NCBI GenBank assembly: GCA_014138725.1
Contig: JACJID010000010.1
Span: forward strand, 248,001 to 312,000
Reading direction: 5' to 3'
Length of the DNA: 64,000 nucleotides
DNA from: Kutzneria viridogrisea
GTDB taxonomy: Bacteria; Actinomycetota; Actinomycetes; Mycobacteriales; Pseudonocardiaceae
Shown here in pieces: positions 44,501 through 52,388 of the stretch. The position numbers were made by a program, and so were the translations under genes. Each line of letters opens with the position of its first letter. Position 1 is the first letter of the stretch. Below the pieces are notes generated by a model that did no database searches, was not told where the DNA came from, and was given only the letters and a program-made list of their open reading frames with translations.

Positions 44501-45551
44501 ACCTCCCCTGGGCCTGCTGGCCGAACTGACCCACCGCTGCCCCCTGCACTGCCCCTACTGCGCCAACCCCCTGGAGCTGGTCCGCCGCGAGAACGAACTG
44601 GACACCCCCACCTGGCGGCACATCCTCGACCAGGCCCGCGACCTCGGCGTCCTGCAAGTCCACCTGTCCGGCGGGGAACCCCTGGCCCGCCCCGACCTAC
44701 CCGAGATCCTCGGCCACGCCCACCACCTGGGCTGCTACACCAACCTGGTCACCAGCGGCCTGGGCCTGACCCCGCACCGGCTGGCCGACCTGGTCGACCG
44801 CGGCCTGGACCACGTCCAACTCTCCATCCAGGACGCCGACCCCGCCACCGCCACCCGCATCGCCGGCACCAAAGCCGTCGAGCACAAACGCCGCGCCGCC
44901 GACCTGATCACCACCGCCGGACTCCCCTTAACGGTCAACGTCGTGCTGCACCGCGCCAACCTCGACCACCTCCCCGCCATCATCGACCTGGCCGAACAAC
45001 TGGGCGCCGACCGCCTGGAACTGGCCAACACCCAGTACTACGGCTGGGCCCTACGCAACCGCGCCGCCCTGCTGCCCACCCCCGCGCAACTGGCCGCGGC
45101 CGCACCCGTCGTGGCCGCCGCCCAGGCCCGCAGCCGGATGGACATCGTCTACGTCCTGGCCGACTACCACCAGGCCACCCCCAAACCCTGCATGCACGGC
45201 TGGGCCGCCCGCCAACTGACCGTCACCCCCAACGGCGACGTCCTACCCTGCCCCGCCGCCACCGCACTCACCGACCTCCCGGTCGAGAACGCCACCCACA
45301 CCCCACTAGCCCAGATCTGGTACCAGTCCCGGTCCTTCACCGCCTACCGCGGCACCGACTGGATGCGCGACCCCTGCCGCAGCTGCCCCCGCAACACCAT
45401 CGACCACGGCGGCTGCCGCTGCCAAGCCTTCCAACTCACCGGCGACGCCACCAACACCGACCCCGTCTGCACCCTGTCCCCCCACCACCACCTGATACAA
45501 ACCATCCTCACCGAAGAGGTGCACGGCGGTGCCTTCGTGCCACGGCGCTGA
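44493..45551 (+). CDS. pqqE: PqqE, radical SAM crosslinking enzyme
   Basis: A 352-residue radical SAM-SPASM protein starting with TTG 44493 inside the end of pqqD. The SAM cluster motif is HRCPLHCPYC, followed by LSGGEPLARPDL (GGE) and LVTSGLGLTP. The C-terminal SPASM region has Cys in PKPCMHGW, DVLPCPAA, PCRSCPRN and GGCRC for auxiliary clusters. It forms the Glu-Tyr carbon-carbon bond in PqqA. A strong hairpin terminates the operon. No pqqB or pqqF homologue is present in the window. Confidence 0.95.
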   Translation: MTEPPLGLLAELTHRCPLHCPYCANPLELVRRENELDTPTWRHILDQARDLGVLQVHLSGGEPLARPDLPEILGHAHHLGCYTNLVTSGLGLTPHRLADLVDRGLDHVQLSIQDADPATATRIAGTKAVEHKRRAADLITTAGLPLTVNVVLHRANLDHLPAIIDLAEQLGADRLELANTQYYGWALRNRAALLPTPAQLAAAAPVVAAAQARSRMDIVYVLADYHQATPKPCMHGWAARQLTVTPNGDVLPCPAATALTDLPVENATHTPLAQIWYQSRSFTAYRGTDWMRDPCRSCPRNTIDHGGCRCQAFQLTGDATNTDPVCTLSPHHHLIQTILTEEVHGGAFVPRR

Positions 45552-45561
45552 ACGTGGCTCA

Positions 45562-45605
45562 GCGGTGCGGCCCTCCCCTGTGACCGGGGAGGAGGGCCGC
45601 ACCGC
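45562..45605. terminator. Bidirectional hairpin between pqqE and ABC exporter gene
   Basis: Perfect 15-bp arms GCGGTGCGGCCCTCC (45562-45576) and GGAGGGCCGCACCGC (45591-45605) between convergent genes. Confidence 0.88.
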
Positions 45606-45618
45606 CGCCCGGGGCCTG

Positions 45619-47493
45619 TCAGCCCACGCTGTTGTCGACCACGTCCAGCTCGAACTGGTTCACTGCCAGCCTGCGATAGAGCGGACTGGTCACCGCCAAC
45701 TGCTCGTGCGTGCCGCTGGCGCAGACCCGGCCACCGTCGAGCACGACGATCCGGTGGGCACTGCGCACAGTGGACATCCGGTGCGCGATGACCAGCAGCG
45801 CGCAGTGCCGCGCGATGCGCTGCAACACCTCCGTGAGCGCCCGCTCGGTGACCGAGTCGAGCTGCGAGGTCGGCTCGTCCATCAGCAGCACCGCCGGATC
45901 CGGCAGCAGCGCCCGCGCGATCGCGACGCGCTGCCGCTCACCGCCGGACAGCAGCACCCCGTGCTCACCGACCTGGGTGTCCAGCCCGGCGGGCAGCCTG
46001 CGCACCAGGTCCGTCAGACCCGTCAGCTCCACGATCCGCCGGACGGACTGCTCGTCGGCCTCCGGTGCGGCGTAGGTGATGTTGTCCCGGAGGCTGCCGT
46101 GCAGCACTGGCGCGTTCTGCTCGACAAGGCCGATCTGCCCGCGGCAGTCCGAGGTGCTCAACTGCCTCCCGTCGACCCCGTTGACGAGGATCTGGCCCCG
46201 GTCCTGGGCGTAGAAGCGCTCGATCAGGGCGAAGACCGTCGACTTGCCCGCCCCCGAGGCGCCGACGAGTGCCACGTATCCCCTGGCGGGCACCGAGAAC
46301 GAGAGCCCGCGCAGCACGTCCTCGTCCTTGTCGGGATACCTGAACCAGACCTCCCGCAGGTCCAGTGCGGGCGCGTCCGGCCGCACCGGGTCGCGCGGGC
46401 CGGGGTCCGCCGCCCCCGCCGGCTCGGCGGGCAGCGCGGTGACCTCGTTGATCCGTTGTAGTGCGGCCACGCCCTTCTGGAGCATCGCGCCCACCTGGAA
46501 CAGCCCCACCATCGGTGCCGCGATGTAGGTGACGTAGAGCAGGAACGCCACCAGGTCCCCCAGGGAGATCGCACCGCCAGCCACGCGCGCGCCCCCGACG
46601 ATCAGCACGAGGATCAACGATCCGTGCGCGGCGAACCCGATGGCCGGACCGATGATCGAGTCCAGCCGGGCGACCCGCAGGTTCGCGCGGTAGGTGGCGT
46701 GGGCCCGCTCACCGATGCGCTCCTGCTCACGCTCCTCCGCCCGCGCCGCGCGCACGGTCCTGATGGCGGTCAACGCGCGGTCGAGGTCGGCCGACATGCC
46801 GCCGAGGTTGTCCTGCGCGTGGGCCGTGGCCCGACGCACACCGGACATCATGAACAGCAGGAGCGGTCCGGTCAGCAGCACCGTGCACAGCACGAGCAGG
46901 AACAGCGGGGGGTCGATCGCGATCATCATGACGGCGCCGCCGATGACGACCACGCCGCCGCTGAGCACGTCGACGATGTCGTAGGCGATGACGTCGCGCA
47001 GCAGCGTGGTGTCGGCGGTCGTGCGGGAGAGCAGGTCGCCGGTGCGGCCGCGGTCCAGGGTCCTGACCGGCAGTCGCAGCAGCCTCGCGACCATCCGCAG
47101 CCGCAGGCCGAGCACGATGCCCTCGCCGCACTGCCGCAAGGTGTAGTGCGAGAAGGCGTCGACCACGGCCTGGGCGATGAACACGGCCACCAGCAGCACG
47201 GCGGCCGAGGTGATGTCGGCCCCGACCCCCGCCGTCTCGATCGCGCGCATGGCCAGCAACGGCTCCACGAGCGCGAGCCCCGCGGCGAGGACGGCCAGCA
47301 GCAGGGCCGTCGTGATCCGGGACCGGTGCCCCCGGGTGGCCGCCAGCAGGTCCCGCACCCGGGCTCTGGGCGCGGCCCCCAGCTGGGCCGCGTCGTCCGC
47401 GGAATCGCTCTCCGAGTCCCCGCCGGAGGGATCGCTCTCCTCGTCTTCGATCCTGTGCCGATCCGACAGCGACGCGAGATGAACAGAGGTCAT
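45619..47493 (-). CDS. ABC exporter, fused permease and ATPase (lasso cluster)
   Basis: 624 residues from ATG 47493 after AAGGAA. After an acidic ~45-residue N-terminus come six membrane helices (about 60-345; ALLLAVLAAGLALVEPLLAM is the first) and an ATPase domain with Walker A VGASGAGKSTVFALIERFY, signature LSGGERQRVAIARALL, Walker B VLLMDEPTSQLD and H-loop VIAHR. It lacks an N-terminal peptidase, so the leader must be removed by the separate protease. As the last gene of the lasso-type cluster it would export the mature peptide and give immunity. Confidence 0.9.
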   Translation of the reverse strand: MTSVHLASLSDRHRIEDEESDPSGGDSESDSADDAAQLGAAPRARVRDLLAATRGHRSRITTALLLAVLAAGLALVEPLLAMRAIETAGVGADITSAAVLLVAVFIAQAVVDAFSHYTLRQCGEGIVLGLRLRMVARLLRLPVRTLDRGRTGDLLSRTTADTTLLRDVIAYDIVDVLSGGVVVIGGAVMMIAIDPPLFLLVLCTVLLTGPLLLFMMSGVRRATAHAQDNLGGMSADLDRALTAIRTVRAARAEEREQERIGERAHATYRANLRVARLDSIIGPAIGFAAHGSLILVLIVGGARVAGGAISLGDLVAFLLYVTYIAAPMVGLFQVGAMLQKGVAALQRINEVTALPAEPAGAADPGPRDPVRPDAPALDLREVWFRYPDKDEDVLRGLSFSVPARGYVALVGASGAGKSTVFALIERFYAQDRGQILVNGVDGRQLSTSDCRGQIGLVEQNAPVLHGSLRDNITYAAPEADEQSVRRIVELTGLTDLVRRLPAGLDTQVGEHGVLLSGGERQRVAIARALLPDPAVLLMDEPTSQLDSVTERALTEVLQRIARHCALLVIAHRMSTVRSAHRIVVLDGGRVCASGTHEQLAVTSPLYRRLAVNQFELDVVDNSVG

Positions 47494-47601
47494 GCTGGAA
47501 CCATTCCTTTTTGAGAACTGTTCAGTAGGGAGTTGACGCAGTTCGTGTTGGTGCACAAAGGGGTTCAACGAATTCGTTGCGGCGTGCGGAACTCCGCCCG
47601 C

Positions 47602-47859
47602 TCACGTGCTGACCAGGAGATCGGCCTCGCGCAGCCGCCGCACGAAGTCGTCCACGTCGGCGGCCGCCTCCTGCGCGGAGATCTCGTACAGGTCCACCAG
47701 CACGGCCACGGCCGCCCAACGCCCCGCGGCGAGCAGCGCGCGCAGTACCAAGCCCCCACAGGGATTCATCCGCCAGTAGCCGCCGACACGCTGGTCGAGC
47801 AGGACGGTGTCGTCCCGCTCCTCGACGAAGACGACCTGGGCTTCCAGGGCGAAGTCCAC
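47602..47859 (-). CDS. Second PqqD-like RRE protein
   Basis: 85 residues, GTG 47859 after GGGGTG. It aligns along its length with the RRE at 49707: VVFVEERDDTVLLDQRVGGY (edge strands), WRMNPCGGLVLRALLAAGR, and EAAADVDDFVRRLREADLLV. It lies next to the ABC exporter, separated from the first RRE by the protease and LuxR genes. Lasso clusters usually have one RRE. It could serve a second precursor, present the leader to another enzyme, or be a decayed duplicate. Confidence 0.78.
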   Translation of the reverse strand: MDFALEAQVVFVEERDDTVLLDQRVGGYWRMNPCGGLVLRALLAAGRWAAVAVLVDLYEISAQEAAADVDDFVRRLREADLLVST

Positions 47860-48450
47860 TCGTCACCCCATCACTTGCCGGTACCGCACTTGAGGAATCC
47901 TCAGATGCGACAGCTGGGGTGGGCTCGGCGTCCGACGCCACGACGAACCCACCCCCGCCGTTTTGGAAGGGAGCGCGCACACCCGGCCGCCGCCGGTCCG
48001 TATGCTCGGCGACGGGTAAGCGCTCTCAACCACACCGCCCGTTGACTCGGCTGTGGCCGCTGCGCGCGCGAGTACCAGTTCAGGCACAGACCTGACTGGT
48101 GGATCTGCCCATGGCCACTCCTTCCCGGACCGAGGGGCGGGCTCCTCCCCTCTAGCACATCACCGCCGATTCGACGGACATGAGTCAAACCCGCCCCGAC
48201 TGGCGGTCGAATCGTGTCATCCGCATTGACACATTCGGCCCGATTTAGTTAATGCGCCTCCATCCCGTCACCCCGTTTTGACACAAAGCTTATACGCCAC
48301 GGTCTCACACAATCCATGTCACTGGAGCCGAAAACTGTGACACGCCGCCTGTTCGTACCCACCGACGCGGCCGAGAAAAACCGCTCCACGGGTACGCCGA
48401 ACGAGGCGACCAGGATTCGCCGTCGGCGACATCACGCCAACGCGAATCGC
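47860..48450. other. Leader region before second RRE gene
   Basis: 590 bp without a clear gene. A 74-codon minus-strand frame (48087-47863) has only about 70% GC at third positions, unlike true genes here. 48215-48310 is AT-rich with TTGACA words at 48227 and 48276, so promoters are likely. GATTCGAC and GTCGAATC form an inverted repeat around 48168-48213. Confidence 0.4.
48080..48112 (-). other. Possible 10-residue leader peptide
   Basis: ATG 48112 follows AAGGAG at an ideal distance and opens MGRSTSQVCA before a stop. Upstream minipeptides ending near a Cys act as attenuators in some actinobacteria. The start site is better than that of the longer frame overlapping it, but expression is unproven. 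Confidence 0.25.
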
Positions 48451-49101
48451 TCAACCGGACTCAACAGCCGTGAACCCCCACTTCGTCGCGAGCACGATGG
48501 CCTGCTGCCTGTTCTTCGCGCCGATCTGGTGGTACAGCTGCTGCATTGTCCGGTACATCTGCCGCTCGGAGTAGCCGGCGCTGCGCGCGATGCTGGCGAT
48601 CGACTCACCGTGGGACAGGGCGCGGAGCCAGCCCACAGCGGCGTCGGGCAACCGCAGTTCGCTCGGCGCCTGACCCGGATGCCGCACCAGGCCGTGCGCG
48701 ATGCTCACCGGGAGCAACGTCCTGCCGTCCATCGCGGTCTTCAGCACGTTGATCATCTCCGGCAGTGCCACGTCCTGCGGTGCGACCCCGTCGGCCCCGG
48801 CCGCCAGTGCACTGCGGTAGCTGGTCACCGACGGCTCGTCCACCACCACGACCACGGCGGCCTCGGGGTAGCGGGCGCGCAGGTCGGCCACCCCTTTCGA
48901 CTCGCCGACCACGTCGAACTGCACCAGGCAGGCGTCCCAGATGGCTTTCTCCGTCCCGTCGAGGCTCGAGGCCTCGGCAACGTCGAACCCCTCCTTTCCC
49001 AGTCCGAGCGAGAGGCCGATCCGATAGAACGGGACCTGGTGGACGACCAGGACCGCAGGACGGTTCGGCGACTGCGCTTCGCCAATGATCGAGCTCACCA
49101 C
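48451..49101 (-). CDS. LuxR-family regulator with degenerate receiver domain
   Basis: 216 residues, GTG 49101 after AGGGAGA. The N-terminal domain has the fold of a response-regulator receiver (PAVLVVHQVPFYRIGLSLGL, EAAVVVVVDEPSVTSYRSAL, AAGADGVAPQD) but the acidic pair after the first strand is His-Gln and the phospho-Asp position appears as Gln in CLVQFDVV, so phosphorylation is unlikely. The C-terminal helix-turn-helix (VGWLRALSHGESIASIARSA, GYSERQMYRTMQQLYHQIGA) is LuxR-type. It lies inside the lasso-type cluster and is probably its pathway regulator, perhaps ligand-controlled. Confidence 0.8.
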   Translation of the reverse strand: MVSSIIGEAQSPNRPAVLVVHQVPFYRIGLSLGLGKEGFDVAEASSLDGTEKAIWDACLVQFDVVGESKGVADLRARYPEAAVVVVVDEPSVTSYRSALAAGADGVAPQDVALPEMINVLKTAMDGRTLLPVSIAHGLVRHPGQAPSELRLPDAAVGWLRALSHGESIASIARSAGYSERQMYRTMQQLYHQIGAKNRQQAIVLATKWGFTAVESG

Positions 49102-49195
49102 TCTCCCTAGAGCTGTCGAAAATTCTGGCCATCCCGCTGCGGGGCGACCACTCGATGCACTGCACCGAATTATCTCGGAAAACCCATGCTAGGGC

Positions 49196-49672
49196 TCAGG
49201 ACCTGCGGGTGTGCTCGACTGGTCGGCCCACCCCGTTGCCGCGTTCGGCCGATTTCGGTCCCACCTGAACCATCGGCAAGAAGTACCCGTCGGGATGCAT
49301 TTCACCGACCAACTCGCCTTCGGCCTCGATCCAGGCGTGTCCGGCGAAGGGGCCGATCCGTCGAATGCCCACGATCCACACCGGCCAGCACCCCCATGCC
49401 CGGCACAGCAGGGCCGTGGCGATCGACCGGGGCAGGCATCCCCTGGGCCCCCGGCAGCGCCGACTGACCGCCATGACGGCGTTGAACGCCCGCAGCGCCT
49501 CGGCATGGGTGGCCGGCCTGGCCCCCAGGCTGGTCTTGTCGAGCACCGCTCGGATCCGCGCCGGGCTCCGCCGGGCCAGCGTGCGCGCCAGTGCGACCGC
49601 CAGCAATGCCTGCACGCGCAGCGCGATCGGCTGCTGCGCGGGCGGCGGGCTCAGCTCCATGGGCGTGGTCAT
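49196..49672 (-). CDS. Lasso leader peptidase (B2, transglutaminase-like)
   Basis: 158 residues; ATG 49672 touches a GGAG, so ATG 49660 (M5) with better spacing is an alternative. It is a lasso B2 protein: catalytic Cys in RGCLPRSIATALLCRAWGCW, His in PFAGHAWIEAEGE. It removes the leader from the precursor at Thr-Ala before the core. The gene starts 34 bp after the RRE gene, giving the usual separate B1-B2 arrangement of actinobacterial lasso clusters. Confidence 0.9.
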   Translation of the reverse strand: MTTPMELSPPPAQQPIALRVQALLAVALARTLARRSPARIRAVLDKTSLGARPATHAEALRAFNAVMAVSRRCRGPRGCLPRSIATALLCRAWGCWPVWIVGIRRIGPFAGHAWIEAEGELVGEMHPDGYFLPMVQVGPKSAERGNGVGRPVEHTRRS

Positions 49673-49706
49673 CTCCTGCGGTCCTCCTCCTGTGCCACGT
49701 GGGGCA

Positions 49707-49970
49707 CTACGCCGGCCTGGTCTTGAGCAGCCCCGCCGCGCCCAGTTGCGCGAGCAGGTCGTCCACGTCCGCACCCGCGGTGCCGGAACTGACCTCGTAG
49801 TGCTCGGTGATCTGCGTGACGGCCTGATCCCGGTGTCCCTGCTCCAGCAGCACTCGCAGCGCGAGCGCCGCGGTCGGGTTGAGGCTCCAGAACTGCCCCG
49901 CGCGCTCGTCGAGCAGCACACCCCCGTACGAGGTCTCGGTGAACACGATGTTCTCGCGGAGTTCGACCAT
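49707..49970 (-). CDS. Lasso RRE protein (B1, PqqD-like)
   Basis: An 87-residue RiPP recognition element: IVFTETSYGGVLLDERAGQF, WSLNPTAALALRVLLEQGHR, then TAGADVDDLLAQLGAAGLLK. It binds the precursor leader at the Tyr-Pro-Leu-Gly-Phe motif and hands it to the peptidase. It starts 29 bp after the cyclase stop. The longer open frame running opposite the cyclase gene to 52025 is a shadow; only the last 88 codons are this gene. Confidence 0.9.
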   Translation of the reverse strand: MVELRENIVFTETSYGGVLLDERAGQFWSLNPTAALALRVLLEQGHRDQAVTQITEHYEVSSGTAGADVDDLLAQLGAAGLLKTRPA

Positions 49971-49999
49971 GCGCGGTCGCACCGCCCTTCCTGTGTCGA

Positions 50000-51838
50000 T
50001 CAGCGTTGTCCCTCGACCGTCCCGCGCCCGATGGCCCTGCGCAGCCAGACCTCGCAGGCCATCGTCTGCTGCAACGGTTCGTGCAGGCGCTGCGGTCCGA
50101 GCGAGTACCGGCAGCCGGCTCGCAGCTGGTCGGCGTCCACGAACCCCAGGCGCGCCAGCTGGGAGTCGGCGCACAGCGCGAGCAGGTCGGCCCGGTTGTT
50201 CCGGATACCGGCCTCCTCGTCGGCGGAGCAGTCCGCCTTGGTCGTCCGCGCGCGCAGGTGGTCGGGCACGGTGTCGCGCATCGCCTCGTTGAGCAGTGCC
50301 TTGTAGCGCCAGGGCGTCAGGCGCACCATCGGGTCCACCGACAGGCAGGCCTCGATGACGCGGTCGTCCAGGAACGGGGCCGCCATCGGGAGCCCGGTCG
50401 GGGCCACCAGCTGCGCGACGGAACGCACGAAGCGGGCGCTGCCCCTGATCGCGGACAGGTCGGCGTGCCGTCCCCTCGGGGAGGCCAGCGGTGCGATCGA
50501 ACCACCGAGTTCCTTGAAGCTGTCCAGCACGAGTGCCCGCGCGTCCTCGGTGACCCACGGCGGCAGCCGCGGGGTGACCTCCCACTCCAGGTCCGGGACC
50601 GTGCGTCGCGAGCGGTCGCCGGACAGTCGGCCGGACACCTCGTGCAGCCATGCCGAGTAGGGCTCCGAGCGCAGGACGGTACGCATCGAGGGCAGCACCG
50701 GCCACCGCGAGTTGAGCCGGACCGCGCGGAACAGCTTGAGCGCGTCGACCAGGTCCGACCGCGCCAGTGAGTGCAGGTGGTTGGGAGCCGCTTCGAGCAC
50801 CTCGTCTCCCCCGTAACCGGTCAGGTGCACCGTCGACCCGCGCCGGGCCAGCCGGCCGTACGCGGTCAGCAGCTTGGCCCTGTCCACCACGCCGACACAG
50901 GGTTCGTCCAGGTCGTCGCTTGCCGTGCTGATCCCGTGGTAGGCCAACGGAAGGGCACTGCTGGGCAGCACGTCGTGCACGACACCGGGCAACTCGCCCA
51001 TCGCCATGCGCGCCCAGGCCAGGTCGTCGTCGGCGGGGTCGTAGGCCGTCGCCGTGTACGCGACGAACCTGGTTGGCTCGCGCGCCGCGAGGAAGGCCAC
51101 CGCGGTGGAGTCCACCCCACCCGAGAGGTCGAAGCTGGCCACCTCCGGCCCGCGCAGCCGGGTGCGCACCGCGTCCGAGAGCGCACTGGCCAGCTTGCGG
51201 GCGCCCAGCTCCAGAGTCAGCACCGGCTCGGGCGCATGCCACCACTGGACGTTGCGCGGTCGCCCGTTCACGCCGACGAGCAGGTAGCGGTCGGCGGGCA
51301 CCGGGCTCACGCCCTGCCACATCGGCACATCGTCGAGCGGGTGCGGCCGCATCGGGTCGAGCAGGCTGAGGGCGACGGCCCGCAGGTCGATCTCGGCGTC
51401 GAGCACGGCGGCCAGGACATCGACCCGGTCGCTGGCCACCACCTGGCCCTTGAGCCGGCCGTGGAAGACCCGGCGGACCCCGGAAGCCGTGCCCTGCACG
51501 CGCAACCGGTCGCGGGCGGTGGCCACCACGTGGTAGCTGCCCGCCGCGTTGCTGAGCACCGAGTCCAGGGAGGTGACGTCGTCCAGCCGTTGGGTCAGGT
51601 GCGCCAGGCACTCCTGCGTCACGGAGGAGTGCCCGATCAGCGCGACACGCGAGGTTCCCTCGACAGCCACGACCGCGTGGTGCTCGGGCCAGTTGCCCAC
51701 CAGCCACGGCCGGCCGGACGCGTAGGCGATGTTGTGCGCCGCGCGGTCGAGCAGTGCGTCGAGGACCTCGCCGGGTACCGGTGTGTCGGGCAGAACGACG
51801 AACCACGGCACCTCGGGTGCCAGTAAGGGGAATCGCAT
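50000..51838 (-). CDS. Lasso cyclase (C, asparagine-synthetase-like)
   Basis: 612 residues from ATG 51838. The N-terminal part (1-210) has the glutamine-amidotransferase fold but lacks the N-terminal nucleophile Cys (it begins MRFPLLAPEV), as lasso cyclases do. The C-terminal asparagine-synthetase domain has the PP-loop FDLSGGVDSTAVAF, TGYGGDEVLE and APFLDDRVIEACL. The enzyme adenylates a side-chain carboxylate of the core and joins it to the core's N-terminal amine. This is notable because the encoded precursor has no Asp/Glu at core 7-9. The ribosome site is weak (AAGG), which fits coupling to an upstream hairpin-containing transcript. Confidence 0.92.
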   Translation of the reverse strand: MRFPLLAPEVPWFVVLPDTPVPGEVLDALLDRAAHNIAYASGRPWLVGNWPEHHAVVAVEGTSRVALIGHSSVTQECLAHLTQRLDDVTSLDSVLSNAAGSYHVVATARDRLRVQGTASGVRRVFHGRLKGQVVASDRVDVLAAVLDAEIDLRAVALSLLDPMRPHPLDDVPMWQGVSPVPADRYLLVGVNGRPRNVQWWHAPEPVLTLELGARKLASALSDAVRTRLRGPEVASFDLSGGVDSTAVAFLAAREPTRFVAYTATAYDPADDDLAWARMAMGELPGVVHDVLPSSALPLAYHGISTASDDLDEPCVGVVDRAKLLTAYGRLARRGSTVHLTGYGGDEVLEAAPNHLHSLARSDLVDALKLFRAVRLNSRWPVLPSMRTVLRSEPYSAWLHEVSGRLSGDRSRRTVPDLEWEVTPRLPPWVTEDARALVLDSFKELGGSIAPLASPRGRHADLSAIRGSARFVRSVAQLVAPTGLPMAAPFLDDRVIEACLSVDPMVRLTPWRYKALLNEAMRDTVPDHLRARTTKADCSADEEAGIRNNRADLLALCADSQLARLGFVDADQLRAGCRYSLGPQRLHEPLQQTMACEVWLRRAIGRGTVEGQR

Positions 51839-51919
51839 CGAGTCGACAAGCCTTGCTGTTGTTGGGGCACGCGTGTTCGCCGCGGCGGCCGAACAGGGGT
51901 GCGAGGTCCTCGGCAGGTC

Positions 51920-51958
51920 GGGGTGGTGGCGGCCAGCACGGCCGACCGCCACCACCCC
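51920..51958 (-). terminator. Hairpin between lasso precursor and cyclase genes
   Basis: Perfect 13-bp arms GGGGTGGTGGCGG and CCGCCACCACCCC with a 13-base loop in the 265-bp gap. It is likely a partial terminator or RNA-stabilising stem that lets the precursor mRNA exceed that of the enzymes. Confidence 0.7.
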
Positions 51959-52103
51959 AGGGTTCCCCGGGCCAGCCCACCCGGTCTCGAGCACCGGGTG
52001 CAGGTACCGGATCCAGCGCCATCACGGCGGTGTCCGCCCCTGGCCGTGGGCCGCCTCACCTCACGACGGCGGCCCGGGGATCACCTCACCGCTGGCGTTA
52101 CCG

Positions 52104-52259
52104 TCAGCAGTCGTGGACGCGACGACGGCAGCAGTGGTCCCGGCCGTGGCCCCACTTGCCGTGGCCACCGCCGCCCTGCCCCTGCACCGGCCCGCCGGCA
52201 GTCACCTTGGCGAACGAACCAGCAGCGATGAGCGCCGGCGCCTCGTATACGGACTTCAC
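52104..52259 (-). CDS. Lasso-type precursor with non-canonical core
   Basis: 51 residues, GTG 52259 after GGAGG. The leader MKSVYEAPALIAAGSFAKV has the lasso signature Y-x2-P-x-L-x3-G-x-F (Tyr5, Pro8, Leu10, Gly14, Phe16) and Thr20 at the -2 position, so the core should begin at Gly22. The 30-residue core starts GGPVQGQGGGG, then HGKWGHGRDHCC, and ends RRRVHDC. Core positions 7-9 are Gln-Gly-Gly; the first acid is Asp at core 20, the next Asp 29. It has ten Gly by position 18, four His and three Cys. The place of ring closure, if any, is therefore unclear. It lies between the SARP gene and the cyclase. Confidence 0.85.
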   Translation of the reverse strand: MKSVYEAPALIAAGSFAKVTAGGPVQGQGGGGHGKWGHGRDHCCRRRVHDC

Positions 52260-52388
52260 GCTGAATCCTCCAATTGAGTGTTCCCATTGTCCGCCGGAGC
52301 CAATTTGGAATCTCCGGCCGAACACTTGACAGTCTGCCACGAGGCCATCCAGGAAAGGCCCAACAAGGGCACAGGTGATCATGCCCGC

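Noticed and set aside
47863-48087. 74-codon minus-strand frame ending next to the second RRE gene, with a loose Y-x2-P-x-I-x3-G pattern
   Set aside because: Third-position GC is only about 70%, there is no ribosome site and no Thr-core arrangement with an acid; not a credible second lasso precursor.
49971-52025. Upstream 680 codons of the frame that ends with the RRE at 49707
   Set aside because: They lie in another frame of the lasso cyclase gene; only the final 88 codons from ATG 49970 form a protein.
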